This document shows, one piece after another, positions 24,824 to 32,015 of a stretch of DNA of 32,081 nt. The position numbers and the translations under genes were made by a program. Positions within the stretch are counted from its first letter, which is position 1. Every line of letters begins with the position of its first letter. Location: contig CACJGR010000013.1 of assembly GCA_902592985.1 (NCBI GenBank), positions 1-32,081 of the forward strand, written 5' to 3'. This stretch comes from an uncultured Pelagibacteraceae bacterium (GTDB taxonomy: Bacteria > Pseudomonadota > Alphaproteobacteria > Pelagibacterales > Pelagibacteraceae). Below the pieces are notes generated by a model. It was given only the letters and a program-made list of their open reading frames with translations. It was not told the origin of the DNA and ran no database searches.

Positions 24824-24851
24824 ATTATCACTGTGCCCTATGTGTGATCAA
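24824..24851 (-). promoter_or_regulatory. Boundary element / putative promoter of pilin pair
   Basis: On the minus strand TTGATC (24846-24851), 16 bp, GATAAT (24824-24829). On the + strand TGTGCCCTATGTGTGATCAA (24832-24851) is a boundary element copy, 42 bp from the 44-bp repeat. Of the copies, this has the best match to a sigma-70 promoter. Confidence 0.55.
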
Positions 24852-24893
24852 TAATTTAGAAATCTTGAACAACTTATAACAATCTTAATTTCA

Positions 24894-24937
24894 AACCACT
24901 GACCTCGGGCTTATGAGTCCCGCGCTCTATTAGAGTG
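24894..24937. repeat. 44-bp direct repeat, right copy (tRNA-Met copy D)
   Basis: It is identical to 23808-23851. To its left the sequence departs from the tRNA within the T-stem; to its right it departs from the pilin leader after ATTAGAGTG, although the next bases still resemble one with TTC (Phe1) deleted. It marks the right edge of the tRNA-Met island; the ordinary gene 24962-25648 follows 25 bp away. Confidence 0.85.
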
Positions 24938-24961
24938 GCTCGTTTGTTTTAATTATGGTCA

Positions 24962-25648
24962 TTAATTTAACAATTTCTTCTTAGCTTTATTAAACTCTTC
25001 TTCAGTTAAAACACCAGAGTCGTACAATTCTTTTAAATCCTTTAACTGCTGCACAAGATCATCATTCTTTTTTTTCTTAGGTTCTTTTTTCTTTTCTACT
25101 TTCTTTTTTTCAATTTTTTTTGTTTTTGTAATACCACCATCATAAAATCCTAGTTCTTCTAATTTTATAGATACCATTCCATTTCTTGCTTCTTTTTTTT
25201 TTATTCTTGTTCCTTTTTTTGGATTTATTCCATTTTGCCAAACTACTTTATCTTTAATTGCAAAAACAAAACATTCTCCATATCCTTGTTCTGCGCATTT
25301 CGCTCTAGCTTTTCCAAGATAGTTTGTGCTCATATCTAAACTGGCACTTGTGTGTCCACGATACCAATATAAACCTTTTCCGTTTTGCGAAAGAATTATA
25401 AATGTTCCTCTCCAATCAAACTGCTTTATCATTTTTTTTTGCCAATCGTATTGTGGATTATTATAAATCTCTCCATATTTTCCAGCGCTAAAATAAAATT
25501 CAACTAAATCAAAAATGTCTTTCGTTAATTTTAATTCTCCTTGACCTGCGTGCTTGGCAAAACTAGAAATAGAGTATGCCGATGTGTGATATATGATCCC
25601 AAAGAAAATAATAAACAAAAACTTTGTTATTAATAATATTTTTTTCAT
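24962..25648 (-). CDS. Exported protein with C-terminal SHOCT domain
   Basis: The product is 228 residues with an N-terminal hydrophobic signal (KFLFIIFFGIIYHTSA). A central domain contains AKCAEQGYGECFVFAIKDKV followed by VW, which resembles the repeated domain of the metalloprotease at 28935. A Lys-rich linker (about 175-195) leads to a short SHOCT domain at the end (LKDLKELYDSGVLTEEEFNK). SHOCT is a short oligomerisation-type helix pair. Function unknown. The start overlaps the end of the DUF2784 gene by 4 bp (ATGA), so both are in one transcript. Confidence 0.78.
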   Translation of the reverse strand: MKKILLITKFLFIIFFGIIYHTSAYSISSFAKHAGQGELKLTKDIFDLVEFYFSAGKYGEIYNNPQYDWQKKMIKQFDWRGTFIILSQNGKGLYWYRGHTSASLDMSTNYLGKARAKCAEQGYGECFVFAIKDKVVWQNGINPKKGTRIKKKEARNGMVSIKLEELGFYDGGITKTKKIEKKKVEKKKEPKKKKNDDLVQQLKDLKELYDSGVLTEEEFNKAKKKLLN

Positions 25649-26013
25649 TTAAAATTTTTTTTCAGTTTATTATATATAAAGGAATATAAAACTATATTTA
25701 TGACTATTAGGGCTATTCCTAAATATATTTGTAAATCTTTAGTAAGATTCATTGGATAAACAATCGGCACTAAGTAGTTTTGAATAAAGCCTTCAGAATA
25801 TGTTGTTAGATTAGCTTTATGTAAAAACCAATTTTCAAGATAAGTCAGAGGACATATGGAATTAGTTAATTCAATATAGGATCCCCAAACAAGAGCAGGT
25901 AAGTGGATAAAAATAATTTTTGTTGTAACAAAAAATAATAATGCACCAAATACAACAAAGAGAATAAAAATAAAATGAACAATTAATGTTAAATTTGCAG
26001 CCAGTTCATACAT
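25645..26013 (-). CDS. DUF2784 family membrane protein
   Basis: The product is 122 residues with about three membrane helices (residues 8-30, 33-50, 95-115). The motif CPLTYLENWFLHKA (about 54-67) is the signature of DUF2784. Function is unknown; members are often in small operons with unrelated genes. It overlaps the SHOCT protein gene by 4 bp and starts about 50 bp after the large membrane protein gene, so a shared transcript with that gene is possible. Confidence 0.85.
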   Translation of the reverse strand: MYELAANLTLIVHFIFILFVVFGALLFFVTTKIIFIHLPALVWGSYIELTNSICPLTYLENWFLHKANLTTYSEGFIQNYLVPIVYPMNLTKDLQIYLGIALIVINIVLYSFIYNKLKKNFK

Positions 26014-26060
26014 TTTTTTAATTTTTACTAAAATTTATTTGAAATTTCTAGTCAAGAACC

Positions 26061-27782
26061 CTACTGAGAGTCAATAAACTCAAATGTTTTCCAATTAAGC
26101 TTCTTCTTCATTTGATTGCAGTAATTCAACATAAATTGATTATCAAATTGGTTGAAACGCTCACTTAAAAATGAATTAAAGAGTGAGATATGTAAAGGTT
26201 TACCTGTTTCATTGACATGTTTTACTTTACATAAAAAATAAATGTTATTTTCTCTTGTAAATATATTTTTATATTTATCTTTAAATAAAAACATTTCATA
26301 AGAAAAGCACGTAATTATTAAAAAAAAAATAAAAAAAATAATTTTTTTCTTAAATTGACTTAATATTAAGGATAAAAAAATTATAAAGAGAGGATAAATA
26401 TAAATATCGTATCTTAAATCATATCTTAAACTAAAAGAAAAAGTAGTAATACTTATACCAACTAAAAGTAAAAATAATATAATTAAGATATTTTTATTTC
26501 TACTGTTAAAAATAAAAAGTATCATTAACAAAGATGATATTAAAATAAACTTAAAACCATATAAATCAATAATAGCTACTTTATTTGTCCCAATATTAAT
26601 TGTGTGTTTTGAATCATACATCCTATTGACGATATAAAAACTATCTTTAATTAATGTATAAAAATTAACTACCGTATCCTTAAAAGTATATTCATTTATC
26701 ATATTGGGGTCATATAAATTCCAAGCATATTCGGACATGAAGTGAATAGGATTAATTAATAATAAAATATTTGATTTATTAAATTTTAAAATATTAATTG
26801 AATCTAATAATAAAAGTAGCAATATACAAAATATAAAGCCACCTAATATTGTGAAAACTGTTGAGGCTATCGCATAGAAATTTATGTAATTTTTTTTTGA
26901 TAACAAAATAAGAGTAATAGTGTAAAAAAAAATAAATAAAGTAATAAAAATTATATCGATATAGTGTGGTAAAGATACATAGGGTAAAACGTAGTTACTT
27001 AATAATGGAAGTGCAAAAAAAAATTCAAAAACTAAATACCCTAAAAAAATTGTGACTGACAATAATAAAGTTACATAATAATACTTTCTATTATAAATTA
27101 AGGAATTTTCATGATTTTTAGTTTCAAAGTATTTAAATAAAAAAGGTATGATTAAAAAAAAAATAAATATTAAAAAAATAACTTGAATTTTGGCTAACAT
27201 AGATAAGCAAAAGAAAAAGCCTGATAAGAAACAGTTATGTATATATATTTTATTATTAATAAATTTGAGTAAAAAATAAAAAGCTGTAATTGCTAATAAT
27301 ATTGATAAAATTTCTGATCTAACCAAAAAAAGTGGTTCATAAATACCGACAAGTAATAAAATACTCAATAAAGAAAAGATAGAAATTTCTGTCTTTATTT
27401 TTAATAATTTTAAAATTTTTATAAAAATTAAAATTAAAAAACAAAAATAAATACTATTTATTATTCTTGATATAAAAAACAAATTTTGTAAATTTTTATC
27501 AATATTTTTTGATAATAAAATTTCTTGAATAGTAAAATTATCAAAAAAAAATGAAAATATTTTAAAAATAAATCCTAAAAAAAAGAAAGTGGTAAAAGCT
27601 GGATGATCCAAATACTCTTGTTCATAACCTGAAGCTAATAACAAAGAATTATATATTATATGAATATCCTGATCTAATATAGCGCTCCAATGTTGTGTTG
27701 TAGCTTGAAAAGTACTTAAGGATAAAAAATATAAGACATAAAAAACCAATATAATTTGATAATGATTTTTTTTAATGTTCAT
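26061..27782 (-). CDS. Multi-pass membrane protein, probable GT-C type glycosyltransferase
   Basis: The product is 573 residues with about eleven to twelve hydrophobic helices. The first periplasmic loop has DQDIHIIYNSLLLASG and then YLDHPAFTTFFFLG; an acidic residue early in loop 1 followed by DHP is typical of the GT39/ArnT-like GT-C enzymes, which move sugars from lipid carriers. A soluble C-terminal part of about 70 residues follows the last helix. The gene is even richer in A+T than its surroundings, with many Ile, Leu, Phe and Lys AT-codons, which may indicate transfer or relaxed selection. The exact sugar and acceptor are unknown; family assignment is by topology and motif only. Confidence 0.6.
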   Translation of the reverse strand: MNIKKNHYQIILVFYVLYFLSLSTFQATTQHWSAILDQDIHIIYNSLLLASGYEQEYLDHPAFTTFFFLGFIFKIFSFFFDNFTIQEILLSKNIDKNLQNLFFISRIINSIYFCFLILIFIKILKLLKIKTEISIFSLLSILLLVGIYEPLFLVRSEILSILLAITAFYFLLKFINNKIYIHNCFLSGFFFCLSMLAKIQVIFLIFIFFLIIPFLFKYFETKNHENSLIYNRKYYYVTLLLSVTIFLGYLVFEFFFALPLLSNYVLPYVSLPHYIDIIFITLFIFFYTITLILLSKKNYINFYAIASTVFTILGGFIFCILLLLLLDSINILKFNKSNILLLINPIHFMSEYAWNLYDPNMINEYTFKDTVVNFYTLIKDSFYIVNRMYDSKHTINIGTNKVAIIDLYGFKFILISSLLMILFIFNSRNKNILIILFLLLVGISITTFSFSLRYDLRYDIYIYPLFIIFLSLILSQFKKKIIFFIFFLIITCFSYEMFLFKDKYKNIFTRENNIYFLCKVKHVNETGKPLHISLFNSFLSERFNQFDNQFMLNYCNQMKKKLNWKTFEFIDSQ

Positions 27783-27886
27783 TTTATTTATTTTTTAATA
27801 TTTTAAAAAAAGCACTGCATCAAAGCATTCTACTTTTATATTATAATATTATACATCTTTGGCTTTCCAAGCACGGCGATATTCGC

Positions 27887-27934
27887 AGCACCAGACAACA
27901 GATCACCCTTTACAGTTTTTAATAATCATGTAAA
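27887..27934 (+). repeat. Hairpin repeat, divergent copy 1 with second stem
   Basis: GCACCAGACAACAGATCACC (from 27888) is a diverged copy of the repeat at 32016. It is followed by a stem TTTACA (27909-27914) / TGTAAA (27929-27934). At 32016 the corresponding stem is CCTACA/TGTAGG, so paired bases changed together, which points to a structured RNA. It lies in a patch (about 27861-27908) clearly richer in G+C than its surroundings, 24 bp before the NTF2-like gene. Confidence 0.5.
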
Positions 27935-27957
27935 ATTCTTATATATAAAATATTTTT

Positions 27958-28329
27958 ATGTCACCAAAAGACTTAGTATTACAGGGTTACAAATTATTCT
28001 CTGAGGGAAAAATAGAAGAATTGGGAAAACAGTGGCACCAAGATGCAAAGATACATGTAACTGGAGATCATGCTTGGTCGGGTACTTACAACGGTTACAA
28101 TGACTGGGTATCAAGAATGCTATCTCAAATCCCAGAAAAATTACCAGGTTTCAATCTAAATATTTTAAATGCAAGTTCAGAGGCAGATAAAGTATTTATA
28201 TATGTGCATGCTACAGCAAAAAATCTCGATATGCATGCTGTACATATGTTCACTGTAAAAGATGGGTTGCAAACTGAAATGCGTATATTTGATGATACTC
28301 AAAAAATTTCTGCTGCACTAAGTAAATAA
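27958..28329 (+). CDS. SnoaL/NTF2-like fold protein
   Basis: The product is 123 residues. The N-terminal helix (DLVLQGYKLFSEGKIEELGK), QWHQDAKIHVTGDHAWSGTY, and the C-terminal strands AVHMFTVKDGLQTEMRIFDD fit the cone-shaped SnoaL-like NTF2 fold of small-molecule isomerases, hydrolases and ligand-binding proteins. His and Asp residues face the expected pocket region, but no specific activity can be assigned. It is cytoplasmic, with no signal peptide. It stands alone in a 459-bp unit between hairpin-repeat copies 1 and 2. Confidence 0.8.
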   Translation: MSPKDLVLQGYKLFSEGKIEELGKQWHQDAKIHVTGDHAWSGTYNGYNDWVSRMLSQIPEKLPGFNLNILNASSEADKVFIYVHATAKNLDMHAVHMFTVKDGLQTEMRIFDDTQKISAALSK

Positions 28330-28342
28330 TTTTACAAAACTC

Positions 28343-28372
28343 AGGACACCTGGCAGCAGAACGCTCCTTTTT
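28343..28372 (+). terminator. Hairpin repeat copy 2, possible intrinsic terminator
   Basis: AGGACACCTGGCAGCAGAAC followed by GCTCCT and a run of T (28368-28372) can fold as an outer GGA/TCC stem with an inner CTG/CAG stem. It begins 13 bp after the NTF2-like gene and would end that transcript. It is also a copy of the repeat at 31576 and 32016, so its role as terminator may be secondary. Confidence 0.5.
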
Positions 28373-28380
28373 AATTGCAA

Positions 28381-28863
28381 ATGATAAAAGAGTATAAACA
28401 AAACAGTACTTCTAAAATTCTAAATATAATTAATAATGCTTCCCTAAAGTACAAAGGTATTATTCCTAATGATTGTTGGAAAGAACCATATATGTCAGAA
28501 CAAGAATTGTTAAATGAGTTTAGTGAAGGAGTTTGTATGTATGGTTATCATCAGAATGATAAATTAATTGGAGTTATAGGAGTTCAAAAAGTAAAAGATG
28601 TTATCCTTATAAGGCACGCATATACTTTATCTTGTTATCAAAATAGAGGAGCTGGAAGTGCATTGGTAGAATATTTATTAAAAAAAAGTCAAGATTCACG
28701 TTTGTTGGTTGGTACTTGGAAGGATGCAACTTGGGCAATTCAATTTTATCAGAAATTTGGTTTCATTCTTCATACAAAAGAAGAAACAATCTTATTGCTT
28801 AAAAAATATTGGAAAATACCAACAAAACAAATTGAAAATTCAGTAGTGCTTGAAAAGTTTTAA
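28381..28863 (+). CDS. GNAT-family N-acetyltransferase
   Basis: The product is 160 residues. The acetyl-CoA binding motif A appears as TLSCYQNRGAGSALVEYLLK (Q-x-x-G-x-G/A pattern), followed by FYQKFGF (motif B) near residue 125. Middle strands KLIGVIGVQKVKDVILIRHA fit the fold. The substrate is unknown. A TTG two codons upstream is in frame, but the ATG at 28381 is preferred. It begins only 9 bp after the hairpin repeat, so it must be transcribed through it or start at once. Confidence 0.85.
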   Translation: MIKEYKQNSTSKILNIINNASLKYKGIIPNDCWKEPYMSEQELLNEFSEGVCMYGYHQNDKLIGVIGVQKVKDVILIRHAYTLSCYQNRGAGSALVEYLLKKSQDSRLLVGTWKDATWAIQFYQKFGFILHTKEETILLLKKYWKIPTKQIENSVVLEKF

Positions 28864-28934
28864 AATAATTAAAAAGTAATTTGTAATAAAGAATTTTTTA
28901 ACTTTAGCCTGGTAATTTTTCTGTTAGTGTTTGA

Positions 28935-30473
28935 ATGATGAAAAAAATACTAGGGGTCTTGCTTCTGAGTTTGTTGTGGTGCAATGTTGGGATTGCTGCT
29001 GAAAAAGAACCTGGAACCGATAAAAAATGTTTATATGTATTCGAAAGAGAAAATGTATTTGAAAGAAAATTTTTACCAAAAGTTAATAAAGATAGAGGAG
29101 TTTTTGTTACTTATGTAGGTTGTAATAAATATTATGATGATTGGAGTTGGGATTATTCTTTTGATCAAGACATAGATGCAGCACATAAAAAAGCGTACAA
29201 CGGATGTCTTCGAGAAATGGACGAATACAATCTTACAGGTTGCCATTTATTTTCAATCGATGACGTAATTGTTTGGGGTAAAGATGCTGCCTTTGTAGCA
29301 AAAGTCGAGAAAGAGATTAAAGAAAGATCAACAACTAAGGTAGCTAAAAAACAAACAAAACCTGAAGATGCTGAACCACTGAACAAGAGATGTATCAAAT
29401 TAGGTACGAATGAATTTAATAAAAAAATTAAGAAAATTGCAAAGTCGAGAGATGCTAAAAGATCGGCATTTGTTTTCTATTTTGGCTGCGAAAACTCGAA
29501 TGATTGGACTTGGCAATGGAAGTTAGCTGATGATTTAGATGAAGCAAAAGAAAAAGCATACAAAGCATGTGTAGCATCTACTAGAGTTAAAAATTGTCAT
29601 TTATTTTCAATCGGTGACAAAATTGTTTATGGTGATACTGCTCTTAGAACAAAAATCGAAGAAAAACTTATAAAAAAATTAGCAAAAAGGAAAGAATCAG
29701 GTGCTATTAATTATGTACAACAATTTCTTTTTTCGGAATACGAACTTTTCTCAAAAATGAGTCCAACTACTTTTAAAAAACTTACATTTAATGAAGAAAA
29801 AAACATTAGCAACATTGTAAAGAGAACAGTACGTAATTCTGACTGGAGCAAAAAAAAAACTTTTAGATCATTTAGTTTTACAGCAGAATTTGAAGACAAT
29901 TATACAGCAAAAATATTTGTCGAATATGAAAAAGGTAATAAAAATTTTGATAAAGCAGAAAAAGAAGCATTATTCTTTTCTCATATGCTTGGTCAAATGC
30001 CTTATTTTTTAAGAGAATATAATGATAAAATATATGTACATAATGACAATTCTTATGATGATGGAATAGGATTATGGTGGGCAACCCGTGATAAACTAGA
30101 ATTCCATATTAATGCACCTCGAAAAGGCCTTAAACCTAGTGGTCGTCAACGATGTAGAGAAGTTAAATTATACTCTTTTTGTGCTCAAGTAATGGTTCAT
30201 GAGTTGGCACATGTTATTCAGGATCGTACTGGAATAATCTCACCATCAAAATGGAAAAAAGCAAGAAAGTCAGATGGGAAAAAGTATGTTTCAGAATACG
30301 CCAAGACGAATTCAAGAGAAGATTTTGCAGAGTCATTAACAGCTTGGGTTGTTGTAAGATATAAATCAGATGTAATTAGTGAAAATGATCTTAAAAAATT
30401 TAATGAATTCATTCCAAACCGTCTTAAATTGTTTGATGAAATAAATTTTAATATGCATCCTATGTCAAATTAG
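28935..30473 (+). CDS. Secreted metalloprotease-like protein with duplicated Cys domain
   Basis: The 512-residue product starts with a signal peptide of the local family (MMKKILGVLLLSLLWCNVGI, cleaved after AA). Two copies of a domain follow (about 30-127 and 150-245), each with YxGC, DDWSWDY or NDWTWQW, an Ala-rich helix with Cys, and CHLFSI-D-x-I-V. A related version is in the SHOCT protein at 24962. The C-terminal half holds a zinc-protease motif HELAH (422-426) and REDFAESL about 38 residues later, with E466 or E462 as likely third ligand, as in gluzincins. Expected location is the periplasm or outside. The specific family is not recognised; activity is inferred from the motif. Confidence 0.72.
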   Translation: MMKKILGVLLLSLLWCNVGIAAEKEPGTDKKCLYVFERENVFERKFLPKVNKDRGVFVTYVGCNKYYDDWSWDYSFDQDIDAAHKKAYNGCLREMDEYNLTGCHLFSIDDVIVWGKDAAFVAKVEKEIKERSTTKVAKKQTKPEDAEPLNKRCIKLGTNEFNKKIKKIAKSRDAKRSAFVFYFGCENSNDWTWQWKLADDLDEAKEKAYKACVASTRVKNCHLFSIGDKIVYGDTALRTKIEEKLIKKLAKRKESGAINYVQQFLFSEYELFSKMSPTTFKKLTFNEEKNISNIVKRTVRNSDWSKKKTFRSFSFTAEFEDNYTAKIFVEYEKGNKNFDKAEKEALFFSHMLGQMPYFLREYNDKIYVHNDNSYDDGIGLWWATRDKLEFHINAPRKGLKPSGRQRCREVKLYSFCAQVMVHELAHVIQDRTGIISPSKWKKARKSDGKKYVSEYAKTNSREDFAESLTAWVVVRYKSDVISENDLKKFNEFIPNRLKLFDEINFNMHPMSN

Positions 30474-30502
30474 TGCGAATTCATGTATTAAAACAACATT
30501 CT

Positions 30503-30544
30503 TCACAACAAACTCAGAACCATGATCCCTAAAAGTTTTTTCAC
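30503..30544 (-). pseudogene. Signal-peptide stub (decayed)
   Basis: On the minus strand GTG at 30542-30544 opens VKKLLGIMVLSLL and then TGA. The DNA continues to resemble the signal region of the intact gene at 28935 for about ten more bases with small changes, so a full signal-encoding segment has decayed here. It faces the metalloprotease gene tail to tail. The rest of 30474-30694 holds no intact gene; a 28-codon minus-strand stretch at about 30557-30640 may be another remnant. Confidence 0.5.
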
Positions 30545-30673
30545 TAATCAGCCTTACTACTTGTCAATTGATTGCCAATCACCTTCTTCAAATGGTATCT
30601 TCACATCATTTAACAGTCTTTTAAACTTTTCTAATCTAATTTTTTCTTGATTTTATTCTGTTAAATTAATTTT

Positions 30674-30691
30674 TGGCACACTGGTGGCACA
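30674..30691 (+). repeat. Paired TGGCACA motif (TGGCACA-N4-TGGCACA), left copy
   Basis: Two TGGCACA heptamers start 11 bp apart (30674 and 30685). The same arrangement and orientation occurs at 31498-31515, on the other side of the gene 30695-31471. One-turn spacing fits a protein-binding site. The geometry resembles the boundary elements of the tRNA-Met island. Confidence 0.5.
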
Positions 30692-30694
30692 ACT

Positions 30695-31471
30695 TTAAAG
30701 CCCGGTATCATTTCTAATGATTTCTTCGTCAGTCAAATTTTTAATTTCTCTTTTAATTCTTCCACTTTTGTTAGCTCGATCTATTGCATAGTTCCAATAT
30801 TTTGATGTTGATAATTGATATAAAAAGTATGATCTAACTTTTGTAGAATTATCATGAATTGTATAAGAACAGATAACTCTCAAAATAACTGGTTCATTTT
30901 TAACATAATATTTTAATTCTGAGCCCTCAACAGAAATTGGTCCATAATCTTCTCTATTCGGATAGTTATTTTTATAATCATATTCAAAAAAAAATTTTTT
31001 AGGAATATCATAAATTTCAGAAATTCTTTTCACTAAATCTATTTTTTTAGGTCTGCAGAGGTTTTTAAATTCATTAATATCTTGATCAGAAACTTCAATT
31101 CCTGCACTTATCGAAGATATTTTAAAATTTTTATCCATAATTAAATTATAATTTTCAAACATTGGGTTTTTTGTCCATTTAAGAACTATATCTGGATACT
31201 TATAGGTTTCATCTTTTCTTGCTTTTCTTCTTGAGTAAGGGAGTTGAGCACTAATAAATTCTTGTTCTTTCGGTTTAATTTCTAATTCAGTTTTTAACAA
31301 AGAAATACAATTTTCTGTTTTTAAATAAGTGCCATCTATATCACATTCTTCAATATAATTATTAACATCATCAAGTATTTTTATTCCAAAAATTTGATCA
31401 TGATAGCTTTTAGAAAAGGCAACTTTGGGCAAAAATAAAGCAAAAAAAATTATAAATAAAATATTTTTCAT
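30695..31471 (-). CDS. Secreted protein of unknown function (258 aa)
   Basis: The product has a signal peptide (ILFIIFFALFLPKVAFS) and a mature part of about 240 residues. Cys residues at EECDIDG, ENCISLL, NLCRPKK and RVICSY could form two disulfides. The central and C-terminal parts look like alternating strands (ILRVICSYTIHDNSTKVRSY). No family is recognised. The signal does not belong to the MKKLLGIVVL type, which sets it apart from the neighbouring secreted proteins. The gene is tightly enclosed by the paired TGGCACA motifs, 3 bp beyond its stop and about 25 bp before its start. Confidence 0.75.
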   Translation of the reverse strand: MKNILFIIFFALFLPKVAFSKSYHDQIFGIKILDDVNNYIEECDIDGTYLKTENCISLLKTELEIKPKEQEFISAQLPYSRRKARKDETYKYPDIVLKWTKNPMFENYNLIMDKNFKISSISAGIEVSDQDINEFKNLCRPKKIDLVKRISEIYDIPKKFFFEYDYKNNYPNREDYGPISVEGSELKYYVKNEPVILRVICSYTIHDNSTKVRSYFLYQLSTSKYWNYAIDRANKSGRIKREIKNLTDEEIIRNDTGL

Positions 31472-31495
31472 TTAATTGATCTTAACACAAAAATC

Positions 31496-31516
31496 ACTGG
31501 CACAATACTGGCACAC
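31496..31516 (+). repeat. Paired ACTGGCACA motif, right copy
   Basis: ACTGGCACA occurs at 31496-31504 and 31507-31515, again 11 bp apart. It lies 25 bp before the start of the minus-strand gene and 60 bp from hairpin repeat copy 3, the same order (gene, paired element, separator) as in the tRNA-Met modules. Confidence 0.5.
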
Positions 31517-31575
31517 TTTTCGTTAAATTTAAGACTTTTCAATTCAAATTATTCGCGAATAATAGTACAAAATTT

Positions 31576-31601
31576 GGGGCACCTGGCAACAGAACACCCC
31601 C
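31576..31601 (+). repeat. Hairpin repeat copy 3
   Basis: GGGGCACCTGGCAACAGAAC followed by ACCCCC can form GGGG/CCCC outside and CTG/CAG with a GCAA (GNRA) tetraloop inside. It differs from copy 4 at one base in the first 25. It lies 35 bp before the DUF805 gene and lacks the second stem seen at copies 1 and 4. Confidence 0.6.
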
Positions 31602-31636
31602 TTTGAAATTATTATTTAAATAGTTTATAAATTCTT

Positions 31637-32008
31637 ATGAACTTTGGAAAATCTATAAAAACCTGTTTTACTAAATATGCTGAATTTTCTGGAAGAGCAT
31701 CAAGATCTGAATTTTGGTGGTTTGCACTTTTTGGTTTTGTAGGTGGAATAGTTACTGGAGTAATAGATGTAATGATTTTAGGATATTCTTTTGAATCATA
31801 TGGACCCACAAATATAATATTTAGTGTAATAACTTTTCTACCTTATCTCGCTGTTGGAGCAAGAAGACTTCATGATATAAACAGATCAGGTTGGTGGCAG
31901 TTAATTGTACTAACTGTGATTGGAATAATCTTATTAATAATTTGGTGGGCAACCATTGGCGAAAATAAGAATAATGTCCATGGTTCACCCTTAAAATTAA
32001 AAAAGTAA
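31637..32008 (+). CDS. DUF805 family membrane protein
   Basis: The product is 123 residues. The N-terminal FSGRASRSEFWWFALF (about 18-33) and the central ARRLHDINRSGWWQLI (about 75-90) are the two signature motifs of DUF805. Three to four hydrophobic helices are visible. Function is unknown; members are inner-membrane proteins. It is alone in a 440-bp unit between hairpin repeat copies 3 and 4. Confidence 0.9.
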   Translation: MNFGKSIKTCFTKYAEFSGRASRSEFWWFALFGFVGGIVTGVIDVMILGYSFESYGPTNIIFSVITFLPYLAVGARRLHDINRSGWWQLIVLTVIGIILLIIWWATIGENKNNVHGSPLKLKK

Positions 32009-32015
32009 TATTTTC

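Noticed and set aside
20710-24929. CRISPR array
   Set aside because: The direct repeats are tRNA sequence, the intervals are over 1 kb and hold genes, and there are no cas genes.
29165-30412. Several minus-strand frames of 60-80 codons
   Set aside because: They are shadows of the metalloprotease gene, which has a signal peptide, repeats and the HELAH motif in its own frame.
30557-30640. Minus-strand stretch ending EEGDWQSIDK as a possible integrase remnant
   Set aside because: It is only about 28 codons with no start and no recognisable integrase motif; kept only as possible debris.
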